Below the pieces are notes generated by a model. The model was not told the origin of the DNA. It ran no database searches and was given only the letters and a program-made list of their open reading frames with translations. A stretch of DNA of 64,000 bases, from the NCBI GenBank assembly GCA_035533755.1, contig DATLTC010000096.1:1-64000 (forward strand), written 5' to 3'. Both the position numbers and the translations under genes were made by a program. This DNA is from Gemmatimonadaceae bacterium (GTDB lineage: Bacteria > Gemmatimonadota > Gemmatimonadetes > Gemmatimonadales > Gemmatimonadaceae). The stretch's first letter is position 1. Each line of letters starts with the position of its first letter. Below are positions 25,027-34,119 of this stretch, piece after piece.

Positions 25027-26286
25027 ATGCATCGTCGCGTATTCGTGAAATCGGGCGCGCTGGCGCTCGTCACCATGGGCCTCTCGCCGAGCTTTCTGCG
25101 GCGCAGCGTGTTCGCCGCCGAGCTTCCGCGGGCGCGGAAGGGCAAGACGCTGATCTGCATCTTCCAGCGGGGCGCCGCCGACGCGCTCAACGTGGTCGTG
25201 CCGCACGGCGAAGCGGCCTACTATCGCATGCGGCCCACGATCGCGATTCCACAGCCGACGCGGAACACGCCCGGCGCGGCGATCGACCTCGACGGATTCT
25301 TCGGCCTGCATCCGGCCATGGCGCCATTCAAGCCGCTGTGGGATCGCGGATTGCTCACCGCGGTGCACGCCGTGGGCAGCCCGAGCAACACCCGGTCCCA
25401 CTTCGACGCCCAGGACTACATGGAGAGCGGCACGCCCGACGACAAGGGCACGCCCGACGGCTGGCTCAACCGGTACCTCGCCGCGCGCGGAACGTGCGCC
25501 GAGTGCGAGGTGAAGGCGCCGCCGCCGTTCCGCGCCGTCTCGATGACGCCGCAGACGCCCCGCATTCTGGAGGGCAAGTCGCCGGTGGTGGCGATGAACG
25601 ACCTGGATGAATTCACCATCCGCACCGGCGGCAGCGCCGCCGCCGAGCTCGAAGCGCTGTACATGACCGGCTCGTCGGACGTGGTGCACGCCGCGGGCGG
25701 CGACATGTTCGAGGCGATGAAGGTGCTGCGCGCCGCGAATCCCGAGCAGTACCAACCGCGCAACGGCGCCCGGTATCCCGACTCGCCATTCGGCCAGCAT
25801 CTGAAGCAGATCGCCCAACTCATCAAGTCCGACGTCGGCCTCGAGATCGCGTTCGCCGACGTGGGCGGCTGGGACACGCACGTGAACCAGGGTGGATCCA
25901 CCGGCCAGCTGGCGCAGCGTCTGGACGACTTCTCCACGTCGCTCGCCGCACTGGTCGCCGACCTGGGCGATCGCATGGACGACGTGACGATCTTGACGAT
26001 GTCTGAATTCGGCCGCACCGCGCGTCAGAACGGGAATGGTGGAACAGATCACGGTCACGCGAGTTCAATGTTCGTGATCGGCGGCGACGTGAAGGGACAC
26101 AAGGTGCACGGCAAGTGGCCGGGCCTCGAGCCCGAGCAGCTCAACGAAGACCGCGATCTGGCGTTGACGACGGATTTCCGGAGTCTGTTCTCCGAAGTCG
26201 TGGGCAAGCATCTCGGCGCCACGGCGTTCGAGCGGATCTTTCCGGGATTCGCGGTGGATAAGAGCACATGGGTAGGGGTGCTGTGA
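25027..26286 (+). CDS. DUF1501 family protein with Tat signal
   Basis: 419 residues. The N-terminus MHRRVFVKSGALAL has a twin-arginine motif (RRVFVK) and a hydrophobic stretch, so folded export by Tat is likely. Family marks are LICIFQRGAADALNVVVPHG near residue 41, SHFDAQDYMESGTPD near 122, and DVTILTMSEFGRTARQNGNGGTDHGHASSMFVIGG split across about 319-353. The last block resembles the metal-site region of sulfatase/alkaline-phosphatase-like proteins, to which DUF1501 is related. It is paired with DUF1800 upstream and followed by a hairpin. Confidence 0.87.
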   Translation: MHRRVFVKSGALALVTMGLSPSFLRRSVFAAELPRARKGKTLICIFQRGAADALNVVVPHGEAAYYRMRPTIAIPQPTRNTPGAAIDLDGFFGLHPAMAPFKPLWDRGLLTAVHAVGSPSNTRSHFDAQDYMESGTPDDKGTPDGWLNRYLAARGTCAECEVKAPPPFRAVSMTPQTPRILEGKSPVVAMNDLDEFTIRTGGSAAAELEALYMTGSSDVVHAAGGDMFEAMKVLRAANPEQYQPRNGARYPDSPFGQHLKQIAQLIKSDVGLEIAFADVGGWDTHVNQGGSTGQLAQRLDDFSTSLAALVADLGDRMDDVTILTMSEFGRTARQNGNGGTDHGHASSMFVIGGDVKGHKVHGKWPGLEPEQLNEDRDLALTTDFRSLFSEVVGKHLGATAFERIFPGFAVDKSTWVGVL

Positions 26287-26336
26287 TCGAGGGGGAGACG
26301 CGAAAGCGTCTGAGTGAGTGAAGCAGCCACTATCCA

Positions 26337-26370
26337 GAACGGCCTTGGCGGAGCATCGCCGAGGCCGTTC
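26337..26370 (+). terminator. Hairpin terminator between convergent genes
   Basis: A 14-base-pair stem at 26337-26350 and 26357-26370 with one G-T pair and a 6-base loop lies 50 bases after the DUF1501 stop. It is followed by GAATTTC. The class A PBP gene converges on it from the right. Confidence 0.65.
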
Positions 26371-26422
26371 GAATTTCATGGCTACCGGGCGTGGGCCCGG
26401 GTCCGCGGTCCGGCGCGAGCCG

Positions 26423-28555
26423 TCAGAACCGGATGACCCGCGCCAGGCCGCGCGCGAGGGCGCGCACCCAGCCGCCGAATCCGTCGGCGATGCTCGGCTC
26501 GGCGGGCGCCGTGTGCATGGTGCAGGTATCCGTGGGTGCGGTGCCGGGCTTGAACCATTCGCGCTGCCGCTGGGGGCACCAGGGACCGGCGAGCTGCCCC
26601 GACTCGGGATCGATGACGGCCGACACCATGTTGGGCGGTGGCGTCCACGCCGAATTCGCGGGCTCGCGCCACGCCGAGCGGATGATCGCCGCCCACGCCG
26701 GCGCGGCCAACCGTCCGCCGGTGGCGTTGGCGGCGATCGCATGGGGCGTGTCGTAGCCGAACCAGACGCCCGCCACGAGCGTGGGCGTATACCCCACGAA
26801 CCAGACGTCGTCATTGTTGTTCGTGGTGCCCGTCTTGCCCGCCACCGGCCCGGTGATGCCCATCTCCCGCACCACGCGGCCGGTGCCGAAGTTCACCACG
26901 CCTTCGAGCATCGACGTCATCTCGTAGGCGTCGCGCGGATCCATGGCCGGAGCGCGTTGCACCGCGCTCCTCCACAGGACCTTCCCGTTGGGGGCTTCGA
27001 TCCGCGTCACCAGGCGCGGCGTCACCCGGGTGCCGCCGTTGGCGAACGGCGCGTACGCAGTGACCAGTTCGAGCGGCGTCACTTCGAGCGCCCCGAGCGC
27101 GATCGAGGGCACCGGGGAGAGCGGGCTCGTGATCCCGTTGTGGCGCGCCGCGGCGATCACCTGGCGTTCGCCCACGCCGTGGCTCACGCGCACCGCAGCG
27201 GCATTGGACGAGATCATGAGCGCGCGGCGAAAGGTCACCGGCCCCTGGTAATCGTCGCTGTAGTTGGCCGGGCTCCAGATGCGACCGCCCACGTCCACGC
27301 TCACCGGCTCGTCCTCGACCATTGAAGCCGGCGAGAGTCCGGCCTCCAGCGCCGCGGTGTACACGAACGGCTTGAACGCCGAGCCCGGTTGCCGGCGCGC
27401 CTCGAGCGCGCGATTGAACGCGCCGCGCGCCACGCGGGTGCCGCCCACGAGCGCGCGGATGCCACCCGTGGCGGCATCCAGCGCCACGAACGCGCCCTCA
27501 ACCGGGCCAGGCGCCGATCCGTACGCGTCGTCCGTCTGGCTCTCGATGTACGCCGCCTGCCCCGCCACCACGCGGTCGGCAGCGCGCTGCAGCGGCCAGT
27601 CGAGCGTGGTGCGCACCACGAGGTCTCCCATGCGACGCCCGGCGGGGAGGACGGAGTCGACCACGGCGCGGACGGCATCCACCGCCGTGGACGCATCGCG
27701 CTCATCCGGGCGCCAGCCGTCTTCCGACACGTCGAGGGGTTCGTCCGCCGCGTGCTCCGCCTGGTCCCGGGAGATATAGCCCTGCTCCGCCATCAGTCCG
27801 AGAACGAGGTTGCGCCGCTGCATGGCGCGAGCCTTGTCGTGGCGCGGCGTGTACACCGAGGGCCCCTTGGGGAGCGCGGCGAGCATCGCGCCCTGCGCCA
27901 CCGAGAGTTGCGACACGTGTTCGCCGAACAGGTCGCGGCTCGCGGCCTCGACGCCGTAGACCCCATCACCCAGGTAGATGGCATTGAGGTACAGGTCGAG
28001 AATCTGATGCTTGGTGAGGTCGCGCTCGAGCAGCCGCGCATAGCGCAACTCGAGCAGCTTGCGCCTGATGGAATGGCCGTCGTAGCGGTTGGCCAGGAAC
28101 GTGTTGCGCGCCACCTGCATGTCGATCGTGCTGAACCCCTGGCGGAAGCTGCGCGCGGCGATGTCGCGCACCGTGGCCCGCGCGAATCCGCGCCAGTCGA
28201 TGCCGTGATGGGTGTAGAAGCGGCGGTCCTCCGTGGCGATGAACGCCTGCTGGACGTGCTGCGGCACCCGGCTGAGCGGCACGTTCACGCGGCGCACGAA
28301 CGCCAGGCGGCCGATCAATCGGCCGGACCGATCGAGGATCCGCCCCCCTTCGTCCGGCCGGTAGGCGCGCACGTCGGCCCGCGAGGGGCAGCCGGCGAAT
28401 CCGCAGGTGCCGAGCCAGACATCGAAGCCCACGAGCAGAGCGAGCACCACGGCCAGGGGGACGACCGGGATGAACGACCGCCAGCGCGCGGTCGCCCCGC
28501 GCACTCGCTGCCTGAGACCGTGGATGCGCGCCGCGATGGCGCCCGTGACGTTCAT
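26423..28555 (-). CDS. Class A penicillin-binding protein (PBP1A-like transglycosylase/transpeptidase)
   Basis: 710 residues. A transmembrane helix spans about 28-46. The GT51 transglycosylase domain has the catalytic Glu109 in ATEDRRFYTHHGID and a second motif GFSTIDMQVARN (140-151). The transpeptidase has SAFK (Ser392, Lys395), SSN at 449-451 and KTGT starting at 574. The tail contains WCPQRQREWFKPGT and ends in a short hydrophobic segment, as in several PBP1A-like proteins. It polymerises and cross-links peptidoglycan in the periplasm. It faces the deacetylase gene across 120 bases. Confidence 0.92.
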   Translation of the reverse strand: MNVTGAIAARIHGLRQRVRGATARWRSFIPVVPLAVVLALLVGFDVWLGTCGFAGCPSRADVRAYRPDEGGRILDRSGRLIGRLAFVRRVNVPLSRVPQHVQQAFIATEDRRFYTHHGIDWRGFARATVRDIAARSFRQGFSTIDMQVARNTFLANRYDGHSIRRKLLELRYARLLERDLTKHQILDLYLNAIYLGDGVYGVEAASRDLFGEHVSQLSVAQGAMLAALPKGPSVYTPRHDKARAMQRRNLVLGLMAEQGYISRDQAEHAADEPLDVSEDGWRPDERDASTAVDAVRAVVDSVLPAGRRMGDLVVRTTLDWPLQRAADRVVAGQAAYIESQTDDAYGSAPGPVEGAFVALDAATGGIRALVGGTRVARGAFNRALEARRQPGSAFKPFVYTAALEAGLSPASMVEDEPVSVDVGGRIWSPANYSDDYQGPVTFRRALMISSNAAAVRVSHGVGERQVIAAARHNGITSPLSPVPSIALGALEVTPLELVTAYAPFANGGTRVTPRLVTRIEAPNGKVLWRSAVQRAPAMDPRDAYEMTSMLEGVVNFGTGRVVREMGITGPVAGKTGTTNNNDDVWFVGYTPTLVAGVWFGYDTPHAIAANATGGRLAAPAWAAIIRSAWREPANSAWTPPPNMVSAVIDPESGQLAGPWCPQRQREWFKPGTAPTDTCTMHTAPAEPSIADGFGGWVRALARGLARVIRF

Positions 28556-28675
28556 GCCGATGGGGTGGTGAGTGGCTCCTGAGAGTCGTACGCCGGCCGG
28601 CTTCGCAGGTTTCTCCCGGCCCGATTAGACTTCACGTGCAGGCCCAACCCCACGTCCAGACCCGGATCCATCGCG

Positions 28676-29701
28676 ATGTCTTCCACCCAGGTGAAGCGGC
28701 TCATTCGCGCGTGCGCGACGGCCGCGTTCGTGTTTCAGTCGGCCAGCGCGCGGGCGCAAGCTGGTCCAAGTTCGACACCGGAACCCGGCCCAGGGGTTCA
28801 CCGGGGGGCAACTGGGGGGCAGCGGCCGCCGGCCCTGGCGCCCGATTCCATGGGCCGGGTGCCGATTCTCGAGTATCACCTCGTGGCCGACAGCGATTCC
28901 CGCTGGGGACGGAGTTGGCGTCACTTTGCGCAGGACCTGGAGCTGCTCTACGAGCGTGGCTACCGTCCCGTGACCGTGTCGCAGCTCGTGGACAGGCAGC
29001 TCGACATCCCGGCGGGGACCTCCCCGGTGGTATTCACGTTCGACGACGCCTCTCCCAGCCAGTTCCGCTACATCGAGCGCAACGGCCAGCTGGAGATCGA
29101 TTCGACGAGCGCGGTGGGCATCTGGCTGGCGTTCCACGCCAAGCATCCGGACTGGGGCAATCGGGCCACGTTCTGCATGCTGCCGGCGGCGGCGGCGGGC
29201 CACGCGTTCTTCGGCGAGAAGGGAATCCAGGGGCAGAAGAGCGCGTGGCGGTTCAAGAAGGTGCAGTTCCTGGCACAGCAGGGGTTCGAGCTGTGCGACC
29301 ACACGCTCTGGCACGCCGATCTGGCCAAGTACAGCGACGCGGTGGTGCAGGAACAGATCGCGCGGGGCGCGATGGCGATCGATTCCGCGGTGCCGGGGTA
29401 CCGGGTGCGCACGTTCGCGCTGCCGCTTGGGGTCTGGCCCAAGAACCGCGCGCTCGCCAAGCAGGGGTCGTGGAAGGATCCCAAGACCGGCCGTGTGTAC
29501 CGCTACGATTTCGACGCGATCCTGGAGGTGGCGGGCGGTCCGAATCGCAGCCCGTACGATCCCGAATTCAATCCGTTGCGACTCTATCGCGTGCAGATGT
29601 ATGGCGGCGAGCTCGCGCGGGTGCTCGACCTGCTCGACCGGACCAGGACGCGCTTCGTGGCGGGGACGCCGCCGCGGAGCGGGAATGCGGCTCGCCGGTA
29701 G
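28676..29701 (+). CDS. Polysaccharide deacetylase-like protein (NodB fold), secreted
   Basis: 341 residues. A signal peptide ends near residue 28 (SASARAQA). The NodB marks are VPILEYHLVA near residue 63, VVFTFDDASPSQF near 117-129 with the catalytic Asp pair, and CDHTLWHADL near 207 with the metal His. The closing R-T-F-A-L-P-L-G-V-W stretch near 246 fits the usual motif 4 with Pro. The family removes acetyl groups from peptidoglycan or chitin-like chains; a Pro/Gly-rich linker follows the signal peptide. Start ATG 28676 gives a clean signal peptide. It precedes the AraC-type gene by 20 bases. Confidence 0.82.
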   Translation: MSSTQVKRLIRACATAAFVFQSASARAQAGPSSTPEPGPGVHRGATGGQRPPALAPDSMGRVPILEYHLVADSDSRWGRSWRHFAQDLELLYERGYRPVTVSQLVDRQLDIPAGTSPVVFTFDDASPSQFRYIERNGQLEIDSTSAVGIWLAFHAKHPDWGNRATFCMLPAAAAGHAFFGEKGIQGQKSAWRFKKVQFLAQQGFELCDHTLWHADLAKYSDAVVQEQIARGAMAIDSAVPGYRVRTFALPLGVWPKNRALAKQGSWKDPKTGRVYRYDFDAILEVAGGPNRSPYDPEFNPLRLYRVQMYGGELARVLDLLDRTRTRFVAGTPPRSGNAARR

Positions 29702-29721
29702 CACCCGCTCATCGACTCTTC

Positions 29722-30567
29722 GTGTCCACGTTTCTCGCGTACCTTCCCGACGCACTGTTTGCCGCGGCCCAGTCCGGCATCCCTGACCTCATCCGCGTGG
29801 GATCACCGGCGGAGGTTCGCGCCCGCATTCGCACCATGAGAGTGGACGGCGTTATCTGCGACCCCGTGGCGGGCGCGGCGTCGGACGCGACCGACATCTT
29901 CTGGCTGGCCACGGATTTTCCCGCCGTCCACATCACGCTGTACACGGTGCTCGAGCCGGGAGTGGCGCAGGTGCTCACGCGGCTGGCGTCGGCCGGCGTC
30001 ACGGACGTCGTGCTGTTCGGTTACGAGGACGCGCCGGGCCGGTGGGGAGATCTGGTGGCTCGCGCTGCGGTGCGCGATGCGGTGACGAGGACGATCGCCG
30101 CGCTGGGGCCGACGTTGAAACAGGTGGGCGGTCCGTTGCGGGACGTCCTGGAGGGTGTCTTTCGCGCGCCGTGCAAGTTCCACACGGTGGACGACATGGC
30201 GGCCGCCGCGGGGCTGACGCGGCGGTCGGTGTATCGCCGGCTCGAGCGCGTGGGTGTCCACGCCGTGCATGACTGGATCGAGGGGGCTCGTCTTACCGGG
30301 GCGTTCGCGTTGCTTCGCGATCCGGCCCGTCAGGTGCGCGACGTGGCAGGCGCCGTCGGGTATGGGGGGCCGCAGGAACTGTCCGCGCGCCTTCGCGGGT
30401 GGACCGGTCGTTCGGTGGCGCAGTTGCGCGAGTCGGTGACGGCCGACGAGTTCGTGGAACACACCGTGGGACGTCTGGCACCCCGGCAGAGGCGCGACGG
30501 GGAGCCCGGTGGCGCGCACGCGCGGGCGGCAGACCGGGCGGGGAACGACGGGCGGCGCCATGCCTGA
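29722..30567 (+). CDS. AraC-type HTH regulator with degenerate receiver-like N-terminus (copy 1)
   Basis: 281 residues from GTG 29722. The N-terminal 110 residues have alternating strands and helices like a receiver fold (DGVICDP, FPAVHITLYTVLE, GVTDVVLFGYED) but lack the acidic pocket, so phosphorylation is unlikely. The C-terminal HTH_AraC domain (about 155-240) reads DDMAAAAGLTRRSVYRRLERVG and VRDVAGAVGYGGPQELSARLRGWTG. A paralogue with the same layout lies at 34410. The 3' end overlaps the downstream TPR gene by 8 bases, so the two proteins are made together and are likely partners. Confidence 0.78.
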   Translation: MSTFLAYLPDALFAAAQSGIPDLIRVGSPAEVRARIRTMRVDGVICDPVAGAASDATDIFWLATDFPAVHITLYTVLEPGVAQVLTRLASAGVTDVVLFGYEDAPGRWGDLVARAAVRDAVTRTIAALGPTLKQVGGPLRDVLEGVFRAPCKFHTVDDMAAAAGLTRRSVYRRLERVGVHAVHDWIEGARLTGAFALLRDPARQVRDVAGAVGYGGPQELSARLRGWTGRSVAQLRESVTADEFVEHTVGRLAPRQRRDGEPGGAHARAADRAGNDGRRHA

Positions 30568-31777
30568 TCCCCGGTCGCGGAGCATCCCGCGGGCCTTCCT
30601 GGACGAGATCGGCCGGCCGGGCGCGGACGACTCGGCGACCCACTCGGCCGTGGCCGGACTGTTGGTGCTCCGGTTGGTGGAGCGATGGGTGACCGGGGGG
30701 TGCCGCGCGCCCGTGGATGTGGCGGGTGCTCGCGCGGCGGTGGAGGCGATGGACACGGGCAATCCTGCGCGCGGGATGCTGGGCGAGGTGCTGTCGGCGA
30801 TCGCCCGGGGCGGCCCGGAGGAGATCGGCGGAGCGTTCGGGCAGCTCATGGCGTACGCGCGGGTGCTCGAGTACGCCGCCCAATGGCCGCTGGCCCTGGC
30901 GGTGTATGAAACGGTGATCGCGAACGGCGGACCGCCGACCCCAAACGACGCTGTGGTTCTGGCGCTCATCCGGCAGGCGTTCTGCCTGCGCATGCAGGGG
31001 CGGTTTGACGAGGCACTCACGCTGTGCAAGTATGCGCGGCGGCTGGCCATCAAGGCCGGTGATCTGGAGGGGGAGTTGCGGGCGGAGCTGGGCGTGGCGA
31101 TGGGGATGATGGCTCAAGGCCACCTGATCGAGGCTGACGCCAAGCTGCGAGCGATCCTGCGCCGGGCCCCGCGCGACAGCCGCGTCTCGATACGGTCCAT
31201 GGTGCTCAACGGGCGGGCAGCGGTGGCCGGCATGCGGGGAGACACCGTCTCCGTCATCCGGCTCGAGTATGCGGCCCTCCGAGAAAATCCGATCCCCTCC
31301 GAGCGCGATCGGATCCTGCACAACATCGGCGAAGCATTCCGAAGGTTGGGCGTGAGAGCGGTCGCGCGTGACGCATTTCTCGTCCTGTCGTGCACCGCCG
31401 AGGAGCAATACATGCGATGGTTCGGCGAGATCCAGTTGATGCTGATCGCCGCTCAAGATGGTGAGGCTGCGGTGTTCGAGGAGCATCGGTCGGCCCTGGA
31501 CTCGGCGGCGCTTCCTCCGCAATTGAGACTCGAGTTTCTCGGGCAACTCGCTGCGAGCCACAGGCTCCTGGGTGAACCGGAGATCGCGGCTTCACTCCTC
31601 CTTGAGGCAGTCCAGCTTGCCCAACGACACGGCTTCGAGTTTGGCGAGCTCGGCACGGAGCCCGGTTCGCTCGACCCGTGCGAGAACGCGGGAGCGATGG
31701 GCCTGTTGCCGCCGCGCATTGCGCGGATCGCCGACGCCATTCGCGCGCTCCGCGAGTCCACCGGGGCGGGCGCCTAA
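30560..31777 (+). CDS. TPR-like helical repeat protein (copy 1)
   Basis: 405 residues from ATG 30560, overlapping the AraC gene end. It is all-helical with repeat-like segments (LMAYARVLEYAAQWPLALAVY, RQAFCLRMQGRFDEALTLCK, SERDRILHNIGEAFRRLGVR), and no catalytic site or signal. A paralogue is encoded at 32835-34067; the two share LMAY.R.LEY, RDAFLVLS.TA.EQY.RW and P.ERDRIL.-IG.AF blocks. TPR proteins beside transcription factors in Gram-positive peptide-signalling systems (RRNPP) bind small peptides; that comparison is inference. The stop lies inside the following hairpin. Confidence 0.75.
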   Translation: MPDPRSRSIPRAFLDEIGRPGADDSATHSAVAGLLVLRLVERWVTGGCRAPVDVAGARAAVEAMDTGNPARGMLGEVLSAIARGGPEEIGGAFGQLMAYARVLEYAAQWPLALAVYETVIANGGPPTPNDAVVLALIRQAFCLRMQGRFDEALTLCKYARRLAIKAGDLEGELRAELGVAMGMMAQGHLIEADAKLRAILRRAPRDSRVSIRSMVLNGRAAVAGMRGDTVSVIRLEYAALRENPIPSERDRILHNIGEAFRRLGVRAVARDAFLVLSCTAEEQYMRWFGEIQLMLIAAQDGEAAVFEEHRSALDSAALPPQLRLEFLGQLAASHRLLGEPEIAASLLLEAVQLAQRHGFEFGELGTEPGSLDPCENAGAMGLLPPRIARIADAIRALRESTGAGA

Positions 31778-31832
31778 CCACGCAGACCGCGCGCACGGAG
31801 GGTCACCCCCGGGCGCGCGGCCTGCGTGGTTA
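31775..31832. terminator. Long hairpin, probable bidirectional terminator
   Basis: Arms at 31775-31794 and 31813-31832 pair over 19 of 20 positions (one mismatch), with an 18-base loop. The hairpin overlaps the stop codon of the first TPR gene and lies 20 bases before the end of the convergent Yip1-like gene. No T-run follows on either strand. Confidence 0.6.
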
Positions 31833-31852
31833 GGGATCGCAGCGACCGGCCG

Positions 31853-32599
31853 TTACGAGGCCCGCCACGCACCGATCAGCGAGGGCAGCATCATCACCAC
31901 CCAGAATCCGATGCCGAGCGCCCACGCCTTGGCCTTGGGCACCTTGCCGATCACGGCAACACCGATCGTGAGGAGCACCACTCCCCAGAGGCTGAACAGC
32001 TCGAATCGGTCGAGCAGAACGCCGACGATCGGCGAGACCGTGTCGGCGTTGAAGAACCGGGCGGGTCCGATCTCGATGCTGAACCGTGAGACGAACGCGG
32101 ACGGATCCATGAGCAGGCCCTGGATCGAGATCACGACGCCCTGCAGCACGCGCGGCACGGCCGCGTAGGCCGCCACGACGAGCGCGGCGTTCCAGGAGAT
32201 CTTGGTGCCCACCAGCTTGGCGCCCACCCACGCGACAAATCCTGAGATCACGACGATGATGGGCACGAAGACCACGGCGCCGATCTGCGCGGCGATCAGG
32301 CCCACCGATCGCGACTTCTCCAGCATCGCCGGGGTGAGCTGCGGGTTGTTCTTCATCGCGGTGGCCATGTTGCGCTGGAATTCGGCGTCGAAGATCGGTT
32401 CCACCACGTGCCGGTTGGCAAATCCCAACAGAGCCAGGAGGACCGTGACTACGAGCAGCGGGATCCAGAAATTTCCGTTGGCGCGCCGCCCGAACACCTG
32501 GGAGGGAGCGTAGAAGATGTCGAGGAAGTCTTCCCAGACCGACGTCTTGTCCTGCACGGCAGGGGGAGCGTCGGGGTGCATCGCGTTGGGGGAGTCCAT
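31853..32599 (-). CDS. Yip1-domain-like membrane protein
   Basis: 248 residues from ATG 32599; a TTG at 32632 would add 11 residues but has no ribosome site. A short N-terminal segment is followed by FLDIFYAPSQVFGR, typical of bacterial Yip1-like proteins. Five or so hydrophobic helices follow (WIPLLVVTVLLALLGFA, FVPIIVVISGFVAWVGA, LFSLWGVVLLTIGVAVIG, ALGIGFWVVMMLPSLIGAW). These proteins sit in the inner membrane; their role in bacteria is not defined. It separates the two TPR genes and is convergent with the first. Confidence 0.75.
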   Translation of the reverse strand: MDSPNAMHPDAPPAVQDKTSVWEDFLDIFYAPSQVFGRRANGNFWIPLLVVTVLLALLGFANRHVVEPIFDAEFQRNMATAMKNNPQLTPAMLEKSRSVGLIAAQIGAVVFVPIIVVISGFVAWVGAKLVGTKISWNAALVVAAYAAVPRVLQGVVISIQGLLMDPSAFVSRFSIEIGPARFFNADTVSPIVGVLLDRFELFSLWGVVLLTIGVAVIGKVPKAKAWALGIGFWVVMMLPSLIGAWRAS

Positions 32600-32725
32600 G
32601 CGATTCTCACTCGGATAGAGGAGGTGGACCAATCAGGAGACTGTTAACGCCTCCGCAAACATCCCCCATGGCACCCGCTCCGTCAATGTGAGCCGCCCTA
32701 TGGGGGTATCATGGTGACCGAGCCC

Positions 32726-32760
32726 TGTCACAAAACGCGACATCGGATGACACAAAACTG
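32726..32760 (+). promoter_or_regulatory. Inverted-repeat operator candidate upstream of TPR gene 2
   Basis: TGTCA (32726-32730) and TGACA (32748-32752) form an inverted repeat with a 17-base spacer containing AAAACGC, followed by CAAAAC. The segment recurs, reversed, at 34362-34393 before the lipopeptide gene. Both copies lie some 80-90 bases before the start codon in the same relative orientation. I propose a shared regulator binding site. Confidence 0.55.
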
Positions 32761-32834
32761 CACTTGTTCTGCGCGTTCGGCAGAGCAATTCTTCGCCCAT
32801 TGGAATGTGATCTCCAGTTCAACGGAGGCAAGAC

Positions 32835-34067
32835 TTGGTATTCGGGAATGAGAGCAGCCTGCGCCACCTTCCGTTTTTCGAGGAAGTAGCGACGCACGAA
32901 GAGCACGAAGCCGAGTGGCGGGCCGCGACGGCCGGCCTCGTCGTGTTGCGGCTTTTCGATGCCTGGCTGGAAGAGGGCGCATCGGCCGTGGTGCCGGATT
33001 CGTGGAACGTGCGCGCCGTGCGCACGGCGATCGAGGAGATGGACGACGGTACGCCCATGCGCGCAATCCTGGGCAGCATTGTTGACGCGATGCAAACCAG
33101 CAAGGGAGCGAACACGCACGAGGCCATGCCGCGCTTGATGGCGTATGGTCGGGCGCTGGAGTATGACGGTCGATGGGCCCTCGCAGTTGACGTCTACGAT
33201 AGCGTCATCGCCCACACCCACCCGGTGGAGGAAAGCGACACCGCCATCGCGGCGAACCTGCAGCGCGGCTTCTGCCTGAGGACGCTCGGTCGGTTCGAGG
33301 AAGCTCAGGTGGCATACACCGCCGCGGGCGCGGTCGCAGAGAGCGTGGGCGACATGATCGGTGTGCTGCGGGGGCGGATCGGCGACGCCAAGCTCGCTGT
33401 GGCACGCGGAAATCTCCCGTACGCCGAGACCGTGTTGGACGAGACCATTGCGGCAGCGGCCCAGCATGGCGTGACGGCCGTCCACTCCCGCGCCTTACAC
33501 GACCGCGCGATGGTGGCGGGCCTTCGAGGGAATCATGAGCTGACCATTCAGCTCGCGTATGAGGCACTACGGGAGTCTGAAACCCCCGCGGAACGTGATC
33601 GCATTCTCAGCGATATCGGTACGGCCTTCCATATGCTCGGGATCAGGAGCGCCGCTCGTGATGCGTTTCTCGTCCTCTCCACCACGGCGCAGGAGCAATA
33701 CACGCGCTGGATGGCCATGCTGTCGTTGATGACGATCGCGGCCGAAGATGGATTCGAGCCCGTGTTCCTGCAGTTTCGGCGCTCGCTCGCGAGCGCGCCG
33801 TTGCCGCCCGAATTACGGACGGAATACTACCTTCGGCTGGGACGTTCGCACCGCGCGCTGGGCCAGGACGACCCCAGCCAGATCGCATTTGCCAAGGCCG
33901 TCCAACTGGCGGAGCATCACGGATTCAACACGCTGCTGTTCGAAGCTGAGCAGCTGCTCGCAGCGTCAAGCCCAGAACCAAGCAGTTCGAATACCACGCC
34001 TGACACCGTGGCCGACATCGTTGAAGCCGTACGCGGTATGCGCGAATTGACCGTGTCGACGAGATAG
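32835..34067 (+). CDS. TPR-like helical repeat protein (copy 2)
   Basis: 410 residues from TTG 32835. The TTG is chosen because GGAGG lies 7 bases upstream and no other start has one. Like copy 1 it is fully helical with TPR-like units (LMAYGRALEYDGRWALAVDVYD, LQRGFCLRTLGRFEEAQVAY, PAERDRILSDIGTAFHMLG). It lacks a signal, zinc site or enzymatic motif. It ends 5 bases before a hairpin shared with the convergent lipopeptide gene. Its promoter region carries the same motif as the lipopeptide/AraC intergenic region, so these genes are likely controlled together. Confidence 0.77.
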   Translation: MVFGNESSLRHLPFFEEVATHEEHEAEWRAATAGLVVLRLFDAWLEEGASAVVPDSWNVRAVRTAIEEMDDGTPMRAILGSIVDAMQTSKGANTHEAMPRLMAYGRALEYDGRWALAVDVYDSVIAHTHPVEESDTAIAANLQRGFCLRTLGRFEEAQVAYTAAGAVAESVGDMIGVLRGRIGDAKLAVARGNLPYAETVLDETIAAAAQHGVTAVHSRALHDRAMVAGLRGNHELTIQLAYEALRESETPAERDRILSDIGTAFHMLGIRSAARDAFLVLSTTAQEQYTRWMAMLSLMTIAAEDGFEPVFLQFRRSLASAPLPPELRTEYYLRLGRSHRALGQDDPSQIAFAKAVQLAEHHGFNTLLFEAEQLLAASSPEPSSSNTTPDTVADIVEAVRGMRELTVSTR

Positions 34068-34071
34068 ACAA

Positions 34072-34097
34072 AGGGCCACGGCGCGAACCGTGGCCCT
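34072..34097. terminator. Bidirectional hairpin terminator
   Basis: A 10-base-pair perfect stem at 34072-34081 and 34088-34097 with a 6-base loop sits between the convergent stops of the second TPR gene (34067) and the lipopeptide gene (34120). It can serve both strands. Confidence 0.68.
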
Positions 34098-34119
34098 CGG
34101 TAGGGGTGAAGCGTTGGGA

